A stretch of DNA of 64,000 nucleotides, taken from contig NC_069363.1 of the NCBI RefSeq assembly GCF_021730395.1, positions 52,199,001 to 52,263,000 of the forward strand, read 5' to 3'. Under the pieces are notes generated by a model. It was not told the DNA's origin. It saw only the letters and a list, made by a program, of their open reading frames with translations, and did no database searches. This document shows positions 1 through 11,600 of this stretch, piece after piece. This DNA is from Mercenaria mercenaria (lineage: Eukaryota; Mollusca; Bivalvia; Venerida; Veneridae). The position numbers and the translations under genes are program-made. Position 1 is the stretch's first letter. Each line of letters starts with the position of its first letter.

Positions 1-656
1 TAGCACTGGATCGGGCTTGCCACTCCGCTACCCCAAACCTCCCCTACGTAAACTCTCCAGAAAATGTAATGAATATTTGTGTTTAATCAGCCCCATATCA
101 TGACAATAGGTTGGGTGAGGTCAAACGTTTGTTTACATTTGAAATTAACTGAATTAAAATAGCTAAAAGTGTACTCACATTTCTCAAAATGTTCAATATC
201 ATGTCTCCTTTGAATAAGCAACAGTAGTCCAACTAATTTGACGCGATCCTAGGAAATATTGTGATTTTTTTTCATATGGGCAATATCCCCATTTAGATTG
301 CCCGTCAGCGTCACAAATATAAAACAATACATGTATGAACGTGTAATTATTTCGACCAGTATTTAGATGATGACATAATTCTGTTCTGTAGGCTATTTAT
401 AGCGCGCTATTTATATATCCGATTAAAGGTAGAGTCTCGAAAGATATACTCATTTTACTTGGATTCAAATAGGAATATATGGTGTTTAGTGCGGTTACCG
501 GACGTGTAGTCTTAACACTCTCGGTACAGTTCGTGTGTTTCCGTAAAAGGGGTTATCTCCACCTGAACAAGAATTTAAGAATGCACTGAAATTATTTCAT
601 AACCCAGCTCCTTGCAATCACATAGTTAAGGAACCGCTCAAGTTGTTTTCACCAAG
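1..656. other. Intergenic DNA, nothing recognised
   Basis: This AT-rich stretch has no long frame, tRNA-like head or inverted repeat that I could see. It lies beyond the 3' end of gene A. Confidence 0.5.
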
Positions 657-870
657 AAGTATACACCATTGACGCTCCAAGAAGGCACGATGTAAGTAAC
701 CACTAGTTGAGTATGATGAAGTAGTATGTCAGATTACAGCATGTCCGATAGCTAGATGTTATCTTCGTCAATAAGTATACAACATTGACGGTCCAAGAAG
801 GCAAGATGTACGAAACCACTAGTCAGTATGATGAAGTAGTATATCAGATTACAGCATGTCCGAAAGCGAG
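657..870. repeat. Tandem duplication, 116-bp period
   Basis: A unit starting at 657 (AAGTATACACCATTGACG) recurs at 773 with few changes (AAGTATACAACATTGACG). The two agree until about 870, through the shared stretch ATTACAGCATGTCCG. The second unit happens to keep an 81-codon frame open (785-1030, plus) that resembles nothing I know. That frame is more likely chance than a gene, since the first unit is not open in the same way. Confidence 0.8.
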
Positions 871-1380
871 ACGAATATATGAAGCAGGCAACATCAAAAA
901 AACTGAATATCAAATAAAGGCATGTACATGTAAGAATGCAAGATGGGATTCCGAATGTCAAAATCAAGCAGTCAACTTGTCAGACAGAGACACGTGTACG
1001 CAAGAAGGCAATATGCAATTTTTGCCTTAATATTGTTCCATAGAAATGCCATCATATCAACATTGTGACATGAAACAATAATCATTTAAACAACAAACAC
1101 GTGACCCGGATTCAAACATAGATATTTCAAAAATTATTTTACACAATACAATCTGACGTCTTTCAGCATTGGTATTACCTTTTCTTGAAATTGATGGTTA
1201 AAAGATATTATTTCTTCCATACGTTATACAAATACGTACCAAGCTCATATTTGTTTGACTCTTTGTTTTAACTTTTGTGTAAAACCTTTATCGTTCTGAC
1301 TATTTCAAAAGTTTTAGTCGAAATTATATGATCTTGACAAATCGATGGAACTGGAAGCATGATTTAACATACAATGTACT

Positions 1381-1400
1381 TTTATTAACAAGTATTTATT
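1381..1400 (-). promoter_or_regulatory. Candidate polyadenylation signals for gene A
   Basis: On the minus strand AATAAA occurs at 1395-1400 and again at 1381-1386, about 97 and 111 bp beyond the stop codon of gene A. The position is right for a poly(A) signal. Such hexamers are frequent in AT-rich DNA, so this is only a candidate. Confidence 0.4.
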
Positions 1401-1496
1401 ATTTTCTATTGCCCCGTCATCAGTTTTCATGTAATCAATGAGATAGCCAAGTCTTCGACTACACACAATCTTTAAAACATAGATATGTATAGATAG

Positions 1497-2942
1497 TTAT
1501 AACGAAGGCATTGCTCGCAATCGGAAATAAAACAGTTCCGTTATTTTTTCTGTTTTTCCTGTAAGTATCAGGTCTATCCATTCCGGCACTACAAGGTTAT
1601 ATAGTTTTATCCACGACTCCCAGTACTTCTCATCTTTGTAATACTCCCATTCTAAATCGAGCAATAATGTTCTTCTAGACATCATACCTAGATCATAGTG
1701 TTCAAGTGTGTATACTGCCGATGTAATAGACAGTTTCTCTATTTCATTTCTCAGGTCAAGGTATAATTCTCTATTTGGAAGGTTTGAGATGTGGTTCATG
1801 CATAAAAGTAATTTTGGAATCATAAAGATTATCGATTCCACATTTCCCAAGCAGGTTGACAGGAAGCGTATTGTTTGTTGTTTTTCTTGATAATCTACCG
1901 CGACGCCAAGCATATTTCTCTCAGGTATCATATAGTTAGGAAAGTGATTGTTCTCTAAACAATACTTTATGAATATCATCGATTTCTGCAATAGGTTCAC
2001 TAATGAATTTGGTGAAAACTGTTGTTCAGACTGAGTTTCCACCATCCAGAAAATAACATTTTTCACAATGTAAGAAGAAATTACTTTACAAAATGGTTTC
2101 AGTATTTCCTTAGCCACCATTTTAAGAAGTACATACAATTTTACTTGAACATCGTTTAGCGATGCTACCAGTTTCAGTTCTGCAGTAGTGTAACATATAC
2201 GCCACTCGATATTTCGGGTGTCGCTGAACTTATTGCCAACTGGTACAATATAACCTTCCATCTGCGAAATTTCCTTAATTAAATCCGTTGACGGCCAGTT
2301 ATGGTATCTTACCCTGTCTGTCCAGTCACGTAAATGAATGTTTCCGTAGAAGTACACAGCAGAGACATAATCAAAACTGAATTGAGTCCCAATTGTTTTT
2401 GTTGCTGCTGGTCCGTTTGTAGTGGTATTTTCATTTTCATTTTCATCGGACTCATATGAGTATGCAGATACAGATGACGCTTGCACGCTTTGATAGATAA
2501 AGTTTCTGAAAATTGCACTAGATATGTATGCACGTCCCGCTGAGGACGTGTACATTTGAGAATTATCAAATGCGAAGTGAAACAGACTTTCTTCGTCTAA
2601 CTTTGCAAGAAGAACTTTTGTGTATCCTGGAGCTGTGTTGGTATAATCAGTCTCAAGTAAAGTAAAACAACCACTTTCGTTTGCGTTATCAACACATATG
2701 CTATCTGTTATTATCGCCATAACGTCTGCATCACTACCTCTAAGTGCAGTACCCTCACCCGAGCTACCAACACATAAATGTGTTAATGGTATCTCATACT
2801 TGGCAATGTTACTGGTTAAGTGTTCATAGACTTGTTTATAGGCTTTTGACCTGAACGAGACACATTCTCGCTGAAATCCTACTGTATCAAGTGTTGTATA
2901 GAGCAAATATGATAACAATTCTTCTTTGGATTTTCCACTCAT
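1497..2942 (-). CDS. Mab-21/cGAS-like nucleotidyltransferase, copy A
   Basis: A 481-residue protein in a single coding exon. The N-terminal half carries the nucleotidyltransferase signature: Gly-Ser at 59-60, Asp-Ala-Asp at 71-73, and a likely third carboxylate Asp191 in a beta-strand-like stretch after the NGPAAT motif (176-181). The C-terminal half has the family hallmarks: WRICYTTAE (247-255), SLNDVQVKLYVLLK (261-274), SSYIVKNVIFW (289-299) and NYMIPERNML (336-345), which parallels the YFIPEFNLF stretch of human cGAS. Known members sense nucleic acid and make cyclic dinucleotides, or are developmental Mab-21 proteins. The ligand here is unknown, and I see no zinc-ribbon Cys/His cluster. 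The ATG at 2942 aligns with the start of copy B. A pyrimidine tract ending in CAG puts a likely splice acceptor just upstream, so the mRNA leader exon would begin near 2976. The full set of conserved acids suggests an active enzyme, which is inference. Confidence 0.88.
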   Translation of the reverse strand: MSGKSKEELLSYLLYTTLDTVGFQRECVSFRSKAYKQVYEHLTSNIAKYEIPLTHLCVGSSGEGTALRGSDADVMAIITDSICVDNANESGCFTLLETDYTNTAPGYTKVLLAKLDEESLFHFAFDNSQMYTSSAGRAYISSAIFRNFIYQSVQASSVSAYSYESDENENENTTTNGPAATKTIGTQFSFDYVSAVYFYGNIHLRDWTDRVRYHNWPSTDLIKEISQMEGYIVPVGNKFSDTRNIEWRICYTTAELKLVASLNDVQVKLYVLLKMVAKEILKPFCKVISSYIVKNVIFWMVETQSEQQFSPNSLVNLLQKSMIFIKYCLENNHFPNYMIPERNMLGVAVDYQEKQQTIRFLSTCLGNVESIIFMIPKLLLCMNHISNLPNRELYLDLRNEIEKLSITSAVYTLEHYDLGMMSRRTLLLDLEWEYYKDEKYWESWIKLYNLVVPEWIDLILTGKTEKITELFYFRLRAMPSL

Positions 2943-3309
2943 TTTATTTCTTGAGATAATTGTTATCTGTTTGGTTCTGTGAGAAAAGATAAAGAAACAA
3001 AATATATATGGATAGTATTTCGAAATATTTCATCAACAGAAATTCAGATTGCAAATTATTTGTTGCATTAATTAAAATTTAGTAATGATAGCCCAGACAG
3101 GATCTATCTGTGACATCATGCCTTTGCCAGAGAATACATACCGTTAAAAGTAAAGAATTTTCTATTCAATTCGATTAAATACAAAACTTTTTTACATTTA
3201 ATGCCCCATCCACCCCGTCAATATATTAGCAGTATCTGTCATAATTTTAAAAGTACATTTATAAAACTTATGAAATATCTCACACAATTAGCCAACTATA
3301 TTGTGAATC

Positions 3310-3595
3310 AGTGTATGTGTGTGTGTGTTCGGGTTTAACGTCTTTTTCAACAACTTTTCATTTATATAAACGACGGTGTCTATTTGTAGCAGTGAGCACA
3401 ATGCCCAACTTTATATTGCTGCCTCACTGGAATATCACGCCTGATATCCCACCCAGTCACATTATATTGACGCCGGGCTGACCAGTCCTAGCACTATCCT
3501 TTTAATGTTGAGAGCCAAGCGATGGAGCTACTAGTACAATTTTTACGTCTTTGATATGACGCGACCAGGGAACGAACCAACGACCTCATGTTGTG
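3310..3595 (-). repeat. tRNA-derived SINE, family 3
   Basis: Read on the minus strand, this runs from a B-box-like stretch (GAGGTCGTTGGTTCGTTCCC) through a body with ATTCCAGTGAGGCAGC and GTTGGGCATTGTGCTC to a tail with GAAAAAGACGTTAAACCC. The same body and tail appear on the plus strand at 59615-59912, and a short tail fragment lies at 42610-42669. Layout and tail resemble widespread molluscan SINEs. Confidence 0.75.
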
Positions 3596-3800
3596 AATGG
3601 TATATTAAACTTTTAACAAAGTGAAATTGTACACATGTGTATTATTTTATTATACCAGCTTTTTATCGCGCAATTTCCATGATAAACAAGTTCAAATGTG
3701 CTTTATATACAAGCACAGCTACATTCATAGTCTACTAGCACAGACACCGAGTGATCTGACCTGAGCACAAAGTAAGACAAAGCCTCCTGAACAGAGTCAC

Positions 3801-3878
3801 AGAAAGAGAGAGAGAGAGAGGGAGAGAGAGAGAGAGAGAGGGAGAGGGAGAGAGAGAGGGGAATAGAGGGAGAGAGAT
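3801..3878. repeat. GA-rich microsatellite
   Basis: A run of AG dinucleotides interrupted by GGGAG. It produces a spurious Ser/Leu/Pro-rich frame on the minus strand. Confidence 0.95.
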
Positions 3879-3888
3879 ATGCCTCTCT

Positions 3889-4076
3889 AGTCTTTTGCGA
3901 GTAGACATGTTTTTAACACGCCCTATGTGTAGCACCGATACAAGCGAGGCAGTATTTTTCTGGGAAGAACCAGTACTGACCTGTTAGGTGGGAATCCAGT
4001 TTCTGGACAGGGATTCGAACTCTAGACCTCTGGGTTGACAGTCAAGCGTGTTACCACAAGACCACCGGGTTTTTAT
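3889..4076 (-). repeat. tRNA-derived SINE, family 2, copy 1
   Basis: On the minus strand the head reads GGTGGTCTTGTGGTAACACG (A-box region), and 30-odd bases later AGAGTTCGAATCCC (B box). The body contains CCAGTACTG and CATGTCTACTCGC. A second copy lies head to tail just after it at 4084, and a third is at 25655. Confidence 0.75.
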
Positions 4077-4083
4077 GCTTAAC

Positions 4084-4285
4084 TTAGCCTAGTATTTTGC
4101 GGGTAGACATGCTGTTTTGAACATGCTCTATGTGTAGCACCGATACACGCGAAGCCGAATTTTTCTGAGAAGAACCAGTATTAACCTCTTAGTTAGGTGG
4201 GAGTCCAGTGTCTGGACCGGGATTCAAACCGCGGACCTCTGGGTTGACAGTCAGTCATGTTACCACAAAACCACCCAGTTTTTAT
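4084..4285 (-). repeat. tRNA-derived SINE, family 2, copy 2
   Basis: Same order of blocks as the copy at 3889-4076, in the same orientation and with more changes in the B box (GGTTTGAATCCC). Either two insertions at one spot or a local tandem duplication. Confidence 0.75.
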
Positions 4286-7192
4286 TCAACGATCAGATAT
4301 AATTCATAATGGCACAGATGTGGTGATATTAAATTTGCTGTGGTATATAGCCAGATAGTAAACAAATATTTTGTTAAAAATATGACAGGATAGAGAAGTT
4401 ATATACTAGTAGTTTTATTCACGTTTTTCCTGCCTCATAACAAAATGCGCTCGTTTGTAAATTCTAGACATTTAGATTTGTGTGTTTGTTTGTGAAAGTA
4501 AAAAAATAATATCATAGCATTGCAAAGATCTTGAGGGAGCATTAGAAGTTTCGATAGGTGTGTTAAATTTTGTATAAAATTAGTTAACGCGTTTTGCAAA
4601 AGCTTGCTCAAAGTTAGAGGGTTTTAATGATAGAAATCTACATATCACCAAAATATTATTATAACAGGGTTACCGATATCATAAACTACTGATTAGAAGG
4701 CTTTCACTAAATTTTACTACAGATCGTCTGAACTTTTAAAGAAATATAACACAAACCTTAAAACACTTATAATACTTGGTCTTACACACCGGTATACTAT
4801 GGAGATGTAGTTGATAAAATTCGAAAAATTAAACATAATGCTTATTTTAATCAAATATTTGTAGAATGTGTTAAAACATTTATCAAAAGAGGATACAATG
4901 CGAAAATCGTTAAGCACAGTGCTTGGTTGGTAATTGACCCCCTTTGGTTTTTACAGTAAAATCATTAGATAAATTATTAACAAGTAAATAAATAAATAGA
5001 TTAATAAATAAATAAAACATAATAATTATATATCGCGCACCAAGTTATATTTAAAGAACAGCGAATTTTTTAATGGCACGAATTTATCAGATTTTACCAC
5101 TGATGCTTCTTGGCCTTCACTGTATCCCCATGTATATTTTTATATAAGATAATTAACAAAAAGTTAGTTACTTTTTATTGTCGAGAAAAGTGCATTAATC
5201 TGAAAGCGTGTCTCCTGAAGAATACAACTAATTGAACAGTGACTTGATGTTTCCCAGATCTAATGATGACAGTTTACATATAAGTATGATAACTGTATAA
5301 TTGGATCTGTGTACCATTTTCTTCCCATATGTCCTAAGTACAGGTATCTCAGAAACAACTATTTTTAAAAGTATTACTATATTACACGTGGCCAAATATA
5401 CAAATATTCACAAATCTTATGTCGGAAAAATTCTGAATGATAATAAGAAATTTAGCAAATTTATCTATTTCGCAAATTTGTTAGGAGACCAAAGCATCTG
5501 ATGTAAATTATATTGAGGACATCTTGCTCTGTAAAATGTTTGCATTTTGTATACTTAGTGATGATTTGTAATTTTAGTTGCTATAAGTATTGTATAATGT
5601 TTTCTGCAATAAATTATTTTGTTGTTGTTGTTGTTTTTGCGTAAGATTATAGTGACGAAGTTTTGATTTGTTCGGTGAGAAATATATAAGGAGAAAATTG
5701 CTTTCGCAGATATAGATAAAATACGGATATCATAAGCGAAAAGAAATTATTTTTTTTTACTTTCTGAGGCTATTTTAATGTAGAATAATAAGACAATTTT
5801 ATCATTGTATTATTTACACGTATCATGAGCACATCTGTCATTGTCTGCCAATTCATGTTAGACCTTGCTTCGAAGTTAGGCCTATTCGAAAACCAAGTAA
5901 CATGATATTATGATATAATGTATCGTTGTCTAGCCTAAATTCGTGGATAATGTAAGTTCGTGTATTCCTCATCACATATGACGACACACTCCAGCTTTGG
6001 CGTACGCGCGCACTTTCAAACAGAAAATCAGTAAGTAAACACAAACATTTATCAACCACCAAAAAAGGCAAAATAAGAGGTTTTCGCAGGTAAGAACACC
6101 AATAAAAGCCTAAGCATGCAGAAATACCTTGTATTTACTAATCCCAAATTACCCATAACTCAAAACCCCAATAAATACCAGAGAATGAGATTTTTATTTC
6201 TCAAATATCATCTCGTCTGCTTTGCTTCCATTTTTACTTGACAGCCTCGTTTTGGTTTTGACAATATCTCGTGAGCACATAAACTGATGACGTCATCCAC
6301 GACCTTGCATGAAGATGAAAGTAGGTTAACTTGCATACATGCATGGTTTGTTCTGCATATTTCTGGAAGGTTTATCGTATTTTTCATGTTTTTTGCATGT
6401 CTTTTAAAAGGATATAGAATGTTAAATTGTCAGTATTTGTTTGTTGCTGTTTACTAATTTTATTCAAATATGAAATGAGTGTTTCTTGTATCCACGAACT
6501 TTGACCAAACAAGGATAATTAGCAGTCACTCAAGAATATCCGCCATATGCCTCGAAAAGAATAAAACCAACACAAATGTGTACTCCGCTAATTAGGTTTC
6601 ATCTCACTTCAATCCAAGCGATATTTTCAAATAGGCCTAATAACTTGACGTACAGAACCCAGCTGACCAACAAATTACAGGCATGTTAGAGTATATGAAT
6701 AGTGCAACACGTTTTAAGCCCGCTAACATCGGCTGAAGTGGAACTCCATAATAAAAGGCTATTCAATAAACTCAATGACACTGAAAGAACGGAAGAAGAT
6801 ATAAAAACCTGAAATGGAAATAACTGCTTAATTTGAAGTAAAATGTTAATCCAGGGTCTTAAGTACAAAATTGTACAAAGTTTGCTTTAATTTTCCATGT
6901 CAGTTATTCAACAATAAATATATCAGACGTCGCAAACTGTGAGCAAACCCCCAAATGAATCCAAGAAGGGGGCGACTTTTACTAAAATACTGTTGTGATA
7001 ATACATGTATGTATTTTAACCAATAACATTGAATAAAAATAGTTTACGTATGGTATAGCGTCATTTCTCGAATTGCTATTGAATCGATCGAAATCTTTTG
7101 TTAAATAAGTGTTGTTATATTTTCTGGTCCTTTGGGGTCATGGAAAACATTCAATTTTATTTTAATAGTTTGCGAGCTGTGCGCAAACCCAC
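4286..7192. repeat. Gene A upstream flank, shared with gene B flank
   Basis: Non-coding DNA that aligns in pieces with 25860-30150. Examples are 5000-5640 with 26960-27570, 5735-5880 with 29216-29360, 6715-6790 with 29870-29940, and 6967-7160 with 29946-30140. No gene was recognised. The frames here are short and not shared between copies. Confidence 0.75.
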
Positions 7193-10150
7193 CCTTGTTA
7201 TCCGGATAATACGAAATGATGTGATAATTCCAAAATGCTACAAACTGGAGGAAATGTCAAACTTGGTATGGACATTGTTTTTGTCAATATTTTCTTATTA
7301 CTCATTTGGATTGTTTAAAGTATTATAACTGATTCAACATGGTTTAGAAGCTGTACCATTTGCACTAAGCAATTTGAATATAGGACATATTGTTCAGTAT
7401 GGAGAGCCCCAAACACATTTTGCTTTTGAGAATGAGTTTTGCGATTCAAAGCGTTGTCAACCTCATTTAATGGACTTTCGGTAATGAATATTGTTTTGTA
7501 TTATTCAGTTATTATATAAACAATGATATAAGCATATGTAGTAGTCGATGGATACTGACCCAAGTGTTCATAAAAATTTCGAAGATAAAGCCCGAAATGC
7601 TATGAGGATAATATCCAATATTGTAGTTTGATATTTTGCATATGCTGTTCTAAAGGTACCGATTATTGTATATTGAAGAAGAAAACTCATATAATGTGGT
7701 AACTAATGGCTGTAGCATGCCCAAGGTAATGTTTTATACACATGGTCAGTACCAGATGTTCCTGAAACATTTTTCAAAAGGGTAAATGTCTATATCTTTG
7801 TAAAATTCTGTTTTAAAACTCAAGTCCGCTGTCAGAAGGTTCTAAAGCTTACACGCCTGTATCTTTTCTGCTAGATTTTGGTAAAAAATTAAACAAGCCA
7901 GAACAGGTAAATTTAACACCTGAATCTAAATGTGCTGAGATTCCACAGGGGGAAGGGGTATACCCATATTTAGAAATTAAGTATGCTAGGGGTCTGTTAG
8001 CATTTTAAGAGCGTGAAAATAATGGCACTTTAAAGGTCAGTTTTGCTGGAATATGTTGTATACTGCTGTGAATTCATAGATTGTACATTCCCTTAATCCC
8101 TTAACTGATAATAGTTTGATATTGTATTTAATAATTTAATACACTTGTTAACTTTTCCATACAAAGTTGTCCCCCTACCAAAATTTCATCTGCATCTGCA
8201 ATACAAGACTCACATGCATACTATACTGAAATATAAAGAGTTGGTCACAGAGTATAGGATAAGATCTACGTTCATTAACTTAATATTTGTTCAACATCCC
8301 CTTCCCTCTTCTTCTTTAAGTTCAATACATTAAGTTAGTGTTATGAATTGTAATTTAGTTCATTTTTCTTTTGCTTTGTTCCTTGGGCTATAAAAAACAT
8401 GGTATTTTGACTGCTGTTCAAAATCTGTGGTATGTTATGTGGTGTTGAAAATCCTGGGCATTTTTGAAGACAGTATTATACGTCTCGTAGATCTTGGTAG
8501 GTTGAAGATAACCTCCAGCCAAACTCCAAAAGTCATTTCTAAAGGAGCCAAAGATCTGTACAGGTTTACTACCGGGTACCCCCCACCAGCACTGAAACAA
8601 GCGCCAATATATGGCCATATCTTTTCGGCATTCTTTATCGGGTCTTTATACAAAGTCATCATTGGACTATCTCTGTAATTGTAAGAATTACATTCAAGGA
8701 AAGAGAGTGTTAAAATTTCTTTCCGATAACATATGAGGCAAAAACTCTTAATCTGCGATGGGTTTCATATGCTCTACTTATTAGGTTGCTGTGCCTGTTA
8801 CCAGTATAACAAGAGCTGTCGGAGGACAGCAACGCTCGACTATTCAAAAGCCTTGTCAACTGAATGAATACAAAAGTCAAAAAGGTGGCACAATTTTGTT
8901 AAAATGGGAAAAAAGGTTATGGAACCTTCACAGTGCTTATCAGCTCATGACTGATACTCATGACTGAGTGTATGAAGTTTCAATACTTTCCCATTAGTGG
9001 ATACTGAAATAAAAGCTTACATACAAAAACTTAAAACCAAAAACTAATAAGTTGAAAAAGAGACATAATTTTGAAAAAAATGCAAAATAGAGTTATGGGA
9101 CCTGCACAGTGCATGTCAAATCATGACAGTGAACAAGTGTGTGAAGTTTCAATTCATTCCCATTAGTGAGAACTGAGATACCAGCTTACATACAAAACCT
9201 TAACCAAGAATTTCTAAGTCGAAAAAGAGACATAATTTTGTAAAAAAAGCAACATAGAGTTATGGAACCTTTGCATTGTAGGTCAGTTTATCACAATGAA
9301 TAAGTGTGTGAAGTTCCAATCCATTCCCACAAGTGGTTACTGAGAAACTAGCTTACATACAAAACCTTAACCCAGAATTTCTTAGTCGAAAAAAGGGCAT
9401 AATTTTGTAAAAAAGCAAAATAGAGTTTTGAAACCTGTGCAATGTAGGTCAGTTTATCACGGTGGATAAGTGTGTGAAGTTTCAATCAATTCACACAAGT
9501 GGTTACTGAGATACCCGCTTACATACAAAACCTTAACCAAATCAGGACGCCGACGCCGACACATGGGTGAGTCCAATAGCTCTACTATTCTTTGAATAGT
9601 CGAGCTAAAAATCGTTAACAAGTTCAAATAATCATGCTGTTACAAACTCATTCACCAAAAAATGAAAGAAGTCAATGACGGCTATTTTCCACTTTCAAAG
9701 ACAACACATGTAGGGCATTATCCATGGTCATTTTCGGCTATTATCCATTTTTCACACAAGGATCAATATAAATGGTTTTGACATAAAAACGGCACATGTA
9801 AACAACTTACTCTAAACTATGTCAGATAGTGAAATTGTAGAGCTGTATATACAGTGAATTACAAGCATAAAAACAATTCTAAATATTTTTCATGAATTTT
9901 CACACTAAACTCACATGGATTTTGTAAACTATTTCACATACTGTGTATTGTATTCACAAAAATAAAATAAAATAGTTTGAGTTCCATGGAAACAAATCAC
10001 CATTCGTTCTTTTTGCAAAATCTGGTAGTTAAAATCTCTTATCAATCCACAGCAACTTACCGAAAAACCTGAAATTTTCAGAAGCGTTCATCTGTCATTT
10101 TGTAGCATTTTGGAATTATCACAGCATTTCGTATTATCCGGATAACAAGG
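7193..10150. mobile_element. Long element with ~53-bp inverted ends
   Basis: The left end (7193-7245) and the right end (10098-10150, inverted) match over about 53 bp. Both hold the palindrome TTATCCGGATAA followed inward by TACGAAATG and TGATAATTCCAAAATGC. The gene B flank has different DNA at the matching point (about 30150-30620), so this looks inserted. No transposase is visible inside. The frames at 8418-8678 match no family I know. A second repeat element (8808-9606) is nested within it. Confidence 0.65.
8808..9606. mobile_element. Element with inverted ends and 167-bp tandem repeats
   Basis: The left end reads AAGAGCTGTCGGAGGACAGC then GCTCGACTATTC. The right end reads GAATAGTCGAGCT, the inverse of the latter. 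Inside are about four diverged repeats, with the landmark GACATAATTTTG at 9062 and 9229 and its variant at 9396, a period of 167 bp. Each has AGTGTGTGAAGTTTCAAT and GCTTACATACAAAA. This is a non-autonomous molluscan repeat type. A fragment of its left end recurs near 16285-16325. Confidence 0.75.
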
Positions 10151-11064
10151 GTGAACCCCCAAATAACGTTTCTATGGACGTCGCCATCTTGGAATGGACG
10201 TAACGTCATTTAACAACGCAAGTCTATGGGAAAAAAACATTAAATCTTGATTTTTAACTTCATTTTACATTTTTTCAAAAACAAAAAAAATGAAAAAAGG
10301 TGCCTAGAGATATTAACCTCTGGTATTAACGATGCTATGTTTGACAATTATATATACAGTTTAAATAAATTATCGGAGATCGAAAATTAGATGGGACAGA
10401 CTATAATTTGAAATATCAGTTAATTTATAAGAACTTATTTTTGTTTTAAACTTAATTGTAATAAATTAGCTCTTGTTTGATACAATTGAGAGAAGACCTA
10501 TAACACTTTAAAACCATGTTTACACAATTATTTCGAAAAAAAGAAAATTATTTTATGCAGCTATAAAACAAAAAGTTATATCTACGTACCATATACCAAT
10601 GAAGATTTATTTCCTACTTCCTAATCAACCTTACTTCAAGTGTGTATCATCAACAAACATCCCTTGAAACGATTGTTTAGTAATTAACTGAAGTGGATGG
10701 GATTGTGGTTTCTCACTTATCGGACAGAAAAATCTCTATTTTTAGCAATGCTGGAAAATCTTATCTCACATGGGTTATCCCACACTCCTGTGACGGACTA
10801 CTTCATGCACTGAATATTCATATTACTTATGTAAAATAATTAAAAATCAGGTACCTTTATCTTTTCTCTCCGTTCCTTATAGTGTATTTCTCGATTCAAA
10901 ATTCATTACTTTATGATAAGAACGTACCGTTACGCTACAAAAGATAAAATTAAAGCGGAACTTTGTTATTGTGCGTCGCTGAAATGTCACGACGTCACTT
11001 CTGTTTCCCGCGTTTTAAGTAGTTTCATATTTTTATGCTTGTTTTTATTGTTTCTGTTGTGGTA
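10151..11064. repeat. Non-coding duplicated flank
   Basis: The part 10430-10620 aligns with 30630-30820 in the gene B flank, including GAAAATTATTTTATGCAGC. The remainder (10151-10430 and 10620-11064) shows no feature I recognise. Confidence 0.6.
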
Positions 11065-11238
11065 AGTGAGAAATAGAATCCATCATTGGTGTTCGTTGAA
11101 GATCGGAAATCCCAACCCTCGGGCGCACCGCTCAAGTCTTAAACTCGGCTCAGCCTCGTTTAAGACTTGAGCGGTGCGCCCTCGGGTTGGGATTTTCTGA
11201 TCTTAACCGAAGACCAATGATGGATTCTCTATGTGACT
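11065..11238. mobile_element. Long hairpin (foldback element)
   Basis: The arms are about 80 bp each (11065-11144 and 11158-11238) and nearly perfect inverse copies, separated by a 13-base loop. Paired landmarks are AGAATCCATCATTGGT with ACCAATGATGGATTCT, and GCACCGCTCAAGTCTTAAAC with its inverse. It is probably a palindromic MITE. RNA from either strand would fold into a long duplex. Confidence 0.85.
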
Positions 11239-11431
11239 TTCTTGTAGATCAGATGAGATCATTTGTTTCGGTCAGACTCATTTATAAACTGACGTAGAGG
11301 TTGTTTTTCCAGAAATACGTATGTCTCCCGCCACGTACTATGCAGAAATTGTAAAATGCGACAAATTAACCCTTATTTTTCCTTCAATATGGACAGTACC
11401 ATTATCTGTTAAAAGGGATGAATACCAAAAA

Positions 11432-11600
11432 GATACTGACAGAATGGCAAACAGTGCAGATCATGATTAGACTGCACGGATGTGCAGGCTGATCATGATC
11501 TACACTGGTCGCAAAGGCAGAACCATTCATGTCCAGCATGGTAATGGTTAAGTGCGATACCTCCAGGGATATATCACGGAACCTTAACATTCAAACGAAA
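11432..11600 (-). mobile_element. MITE with nested dyads
   Basis: Contains GATCATGATTAGACTGCA and its near inverse TGTGCAGGCTGATCATGATC, followed by ACTGGTCGCAAAGGCAGAA. The 'ACTGGTCGCAAA' block is shared with the MITE at 18573-18780, so the two are probably related families. Confidence 0.6.

Noticed and set aside
785-1030. 81-codon frame with scattered Cys residues
   Set aside because: It lies in a tandem duplication whose other unit is not open, overlaps a frame on the opposite strand, and resembles no family.
3735-3935. Ser/Leu/Pro-rich minus-strand frame
   Set aside because: Translation of the GA microsatellite.
8418-8678. Three overlapping frames of 66-83 codons on both strands
   Set aside because: No family features. 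They lie within a non-autonomous element, and overlap of several frames is expected by chance where stops are locally rare.
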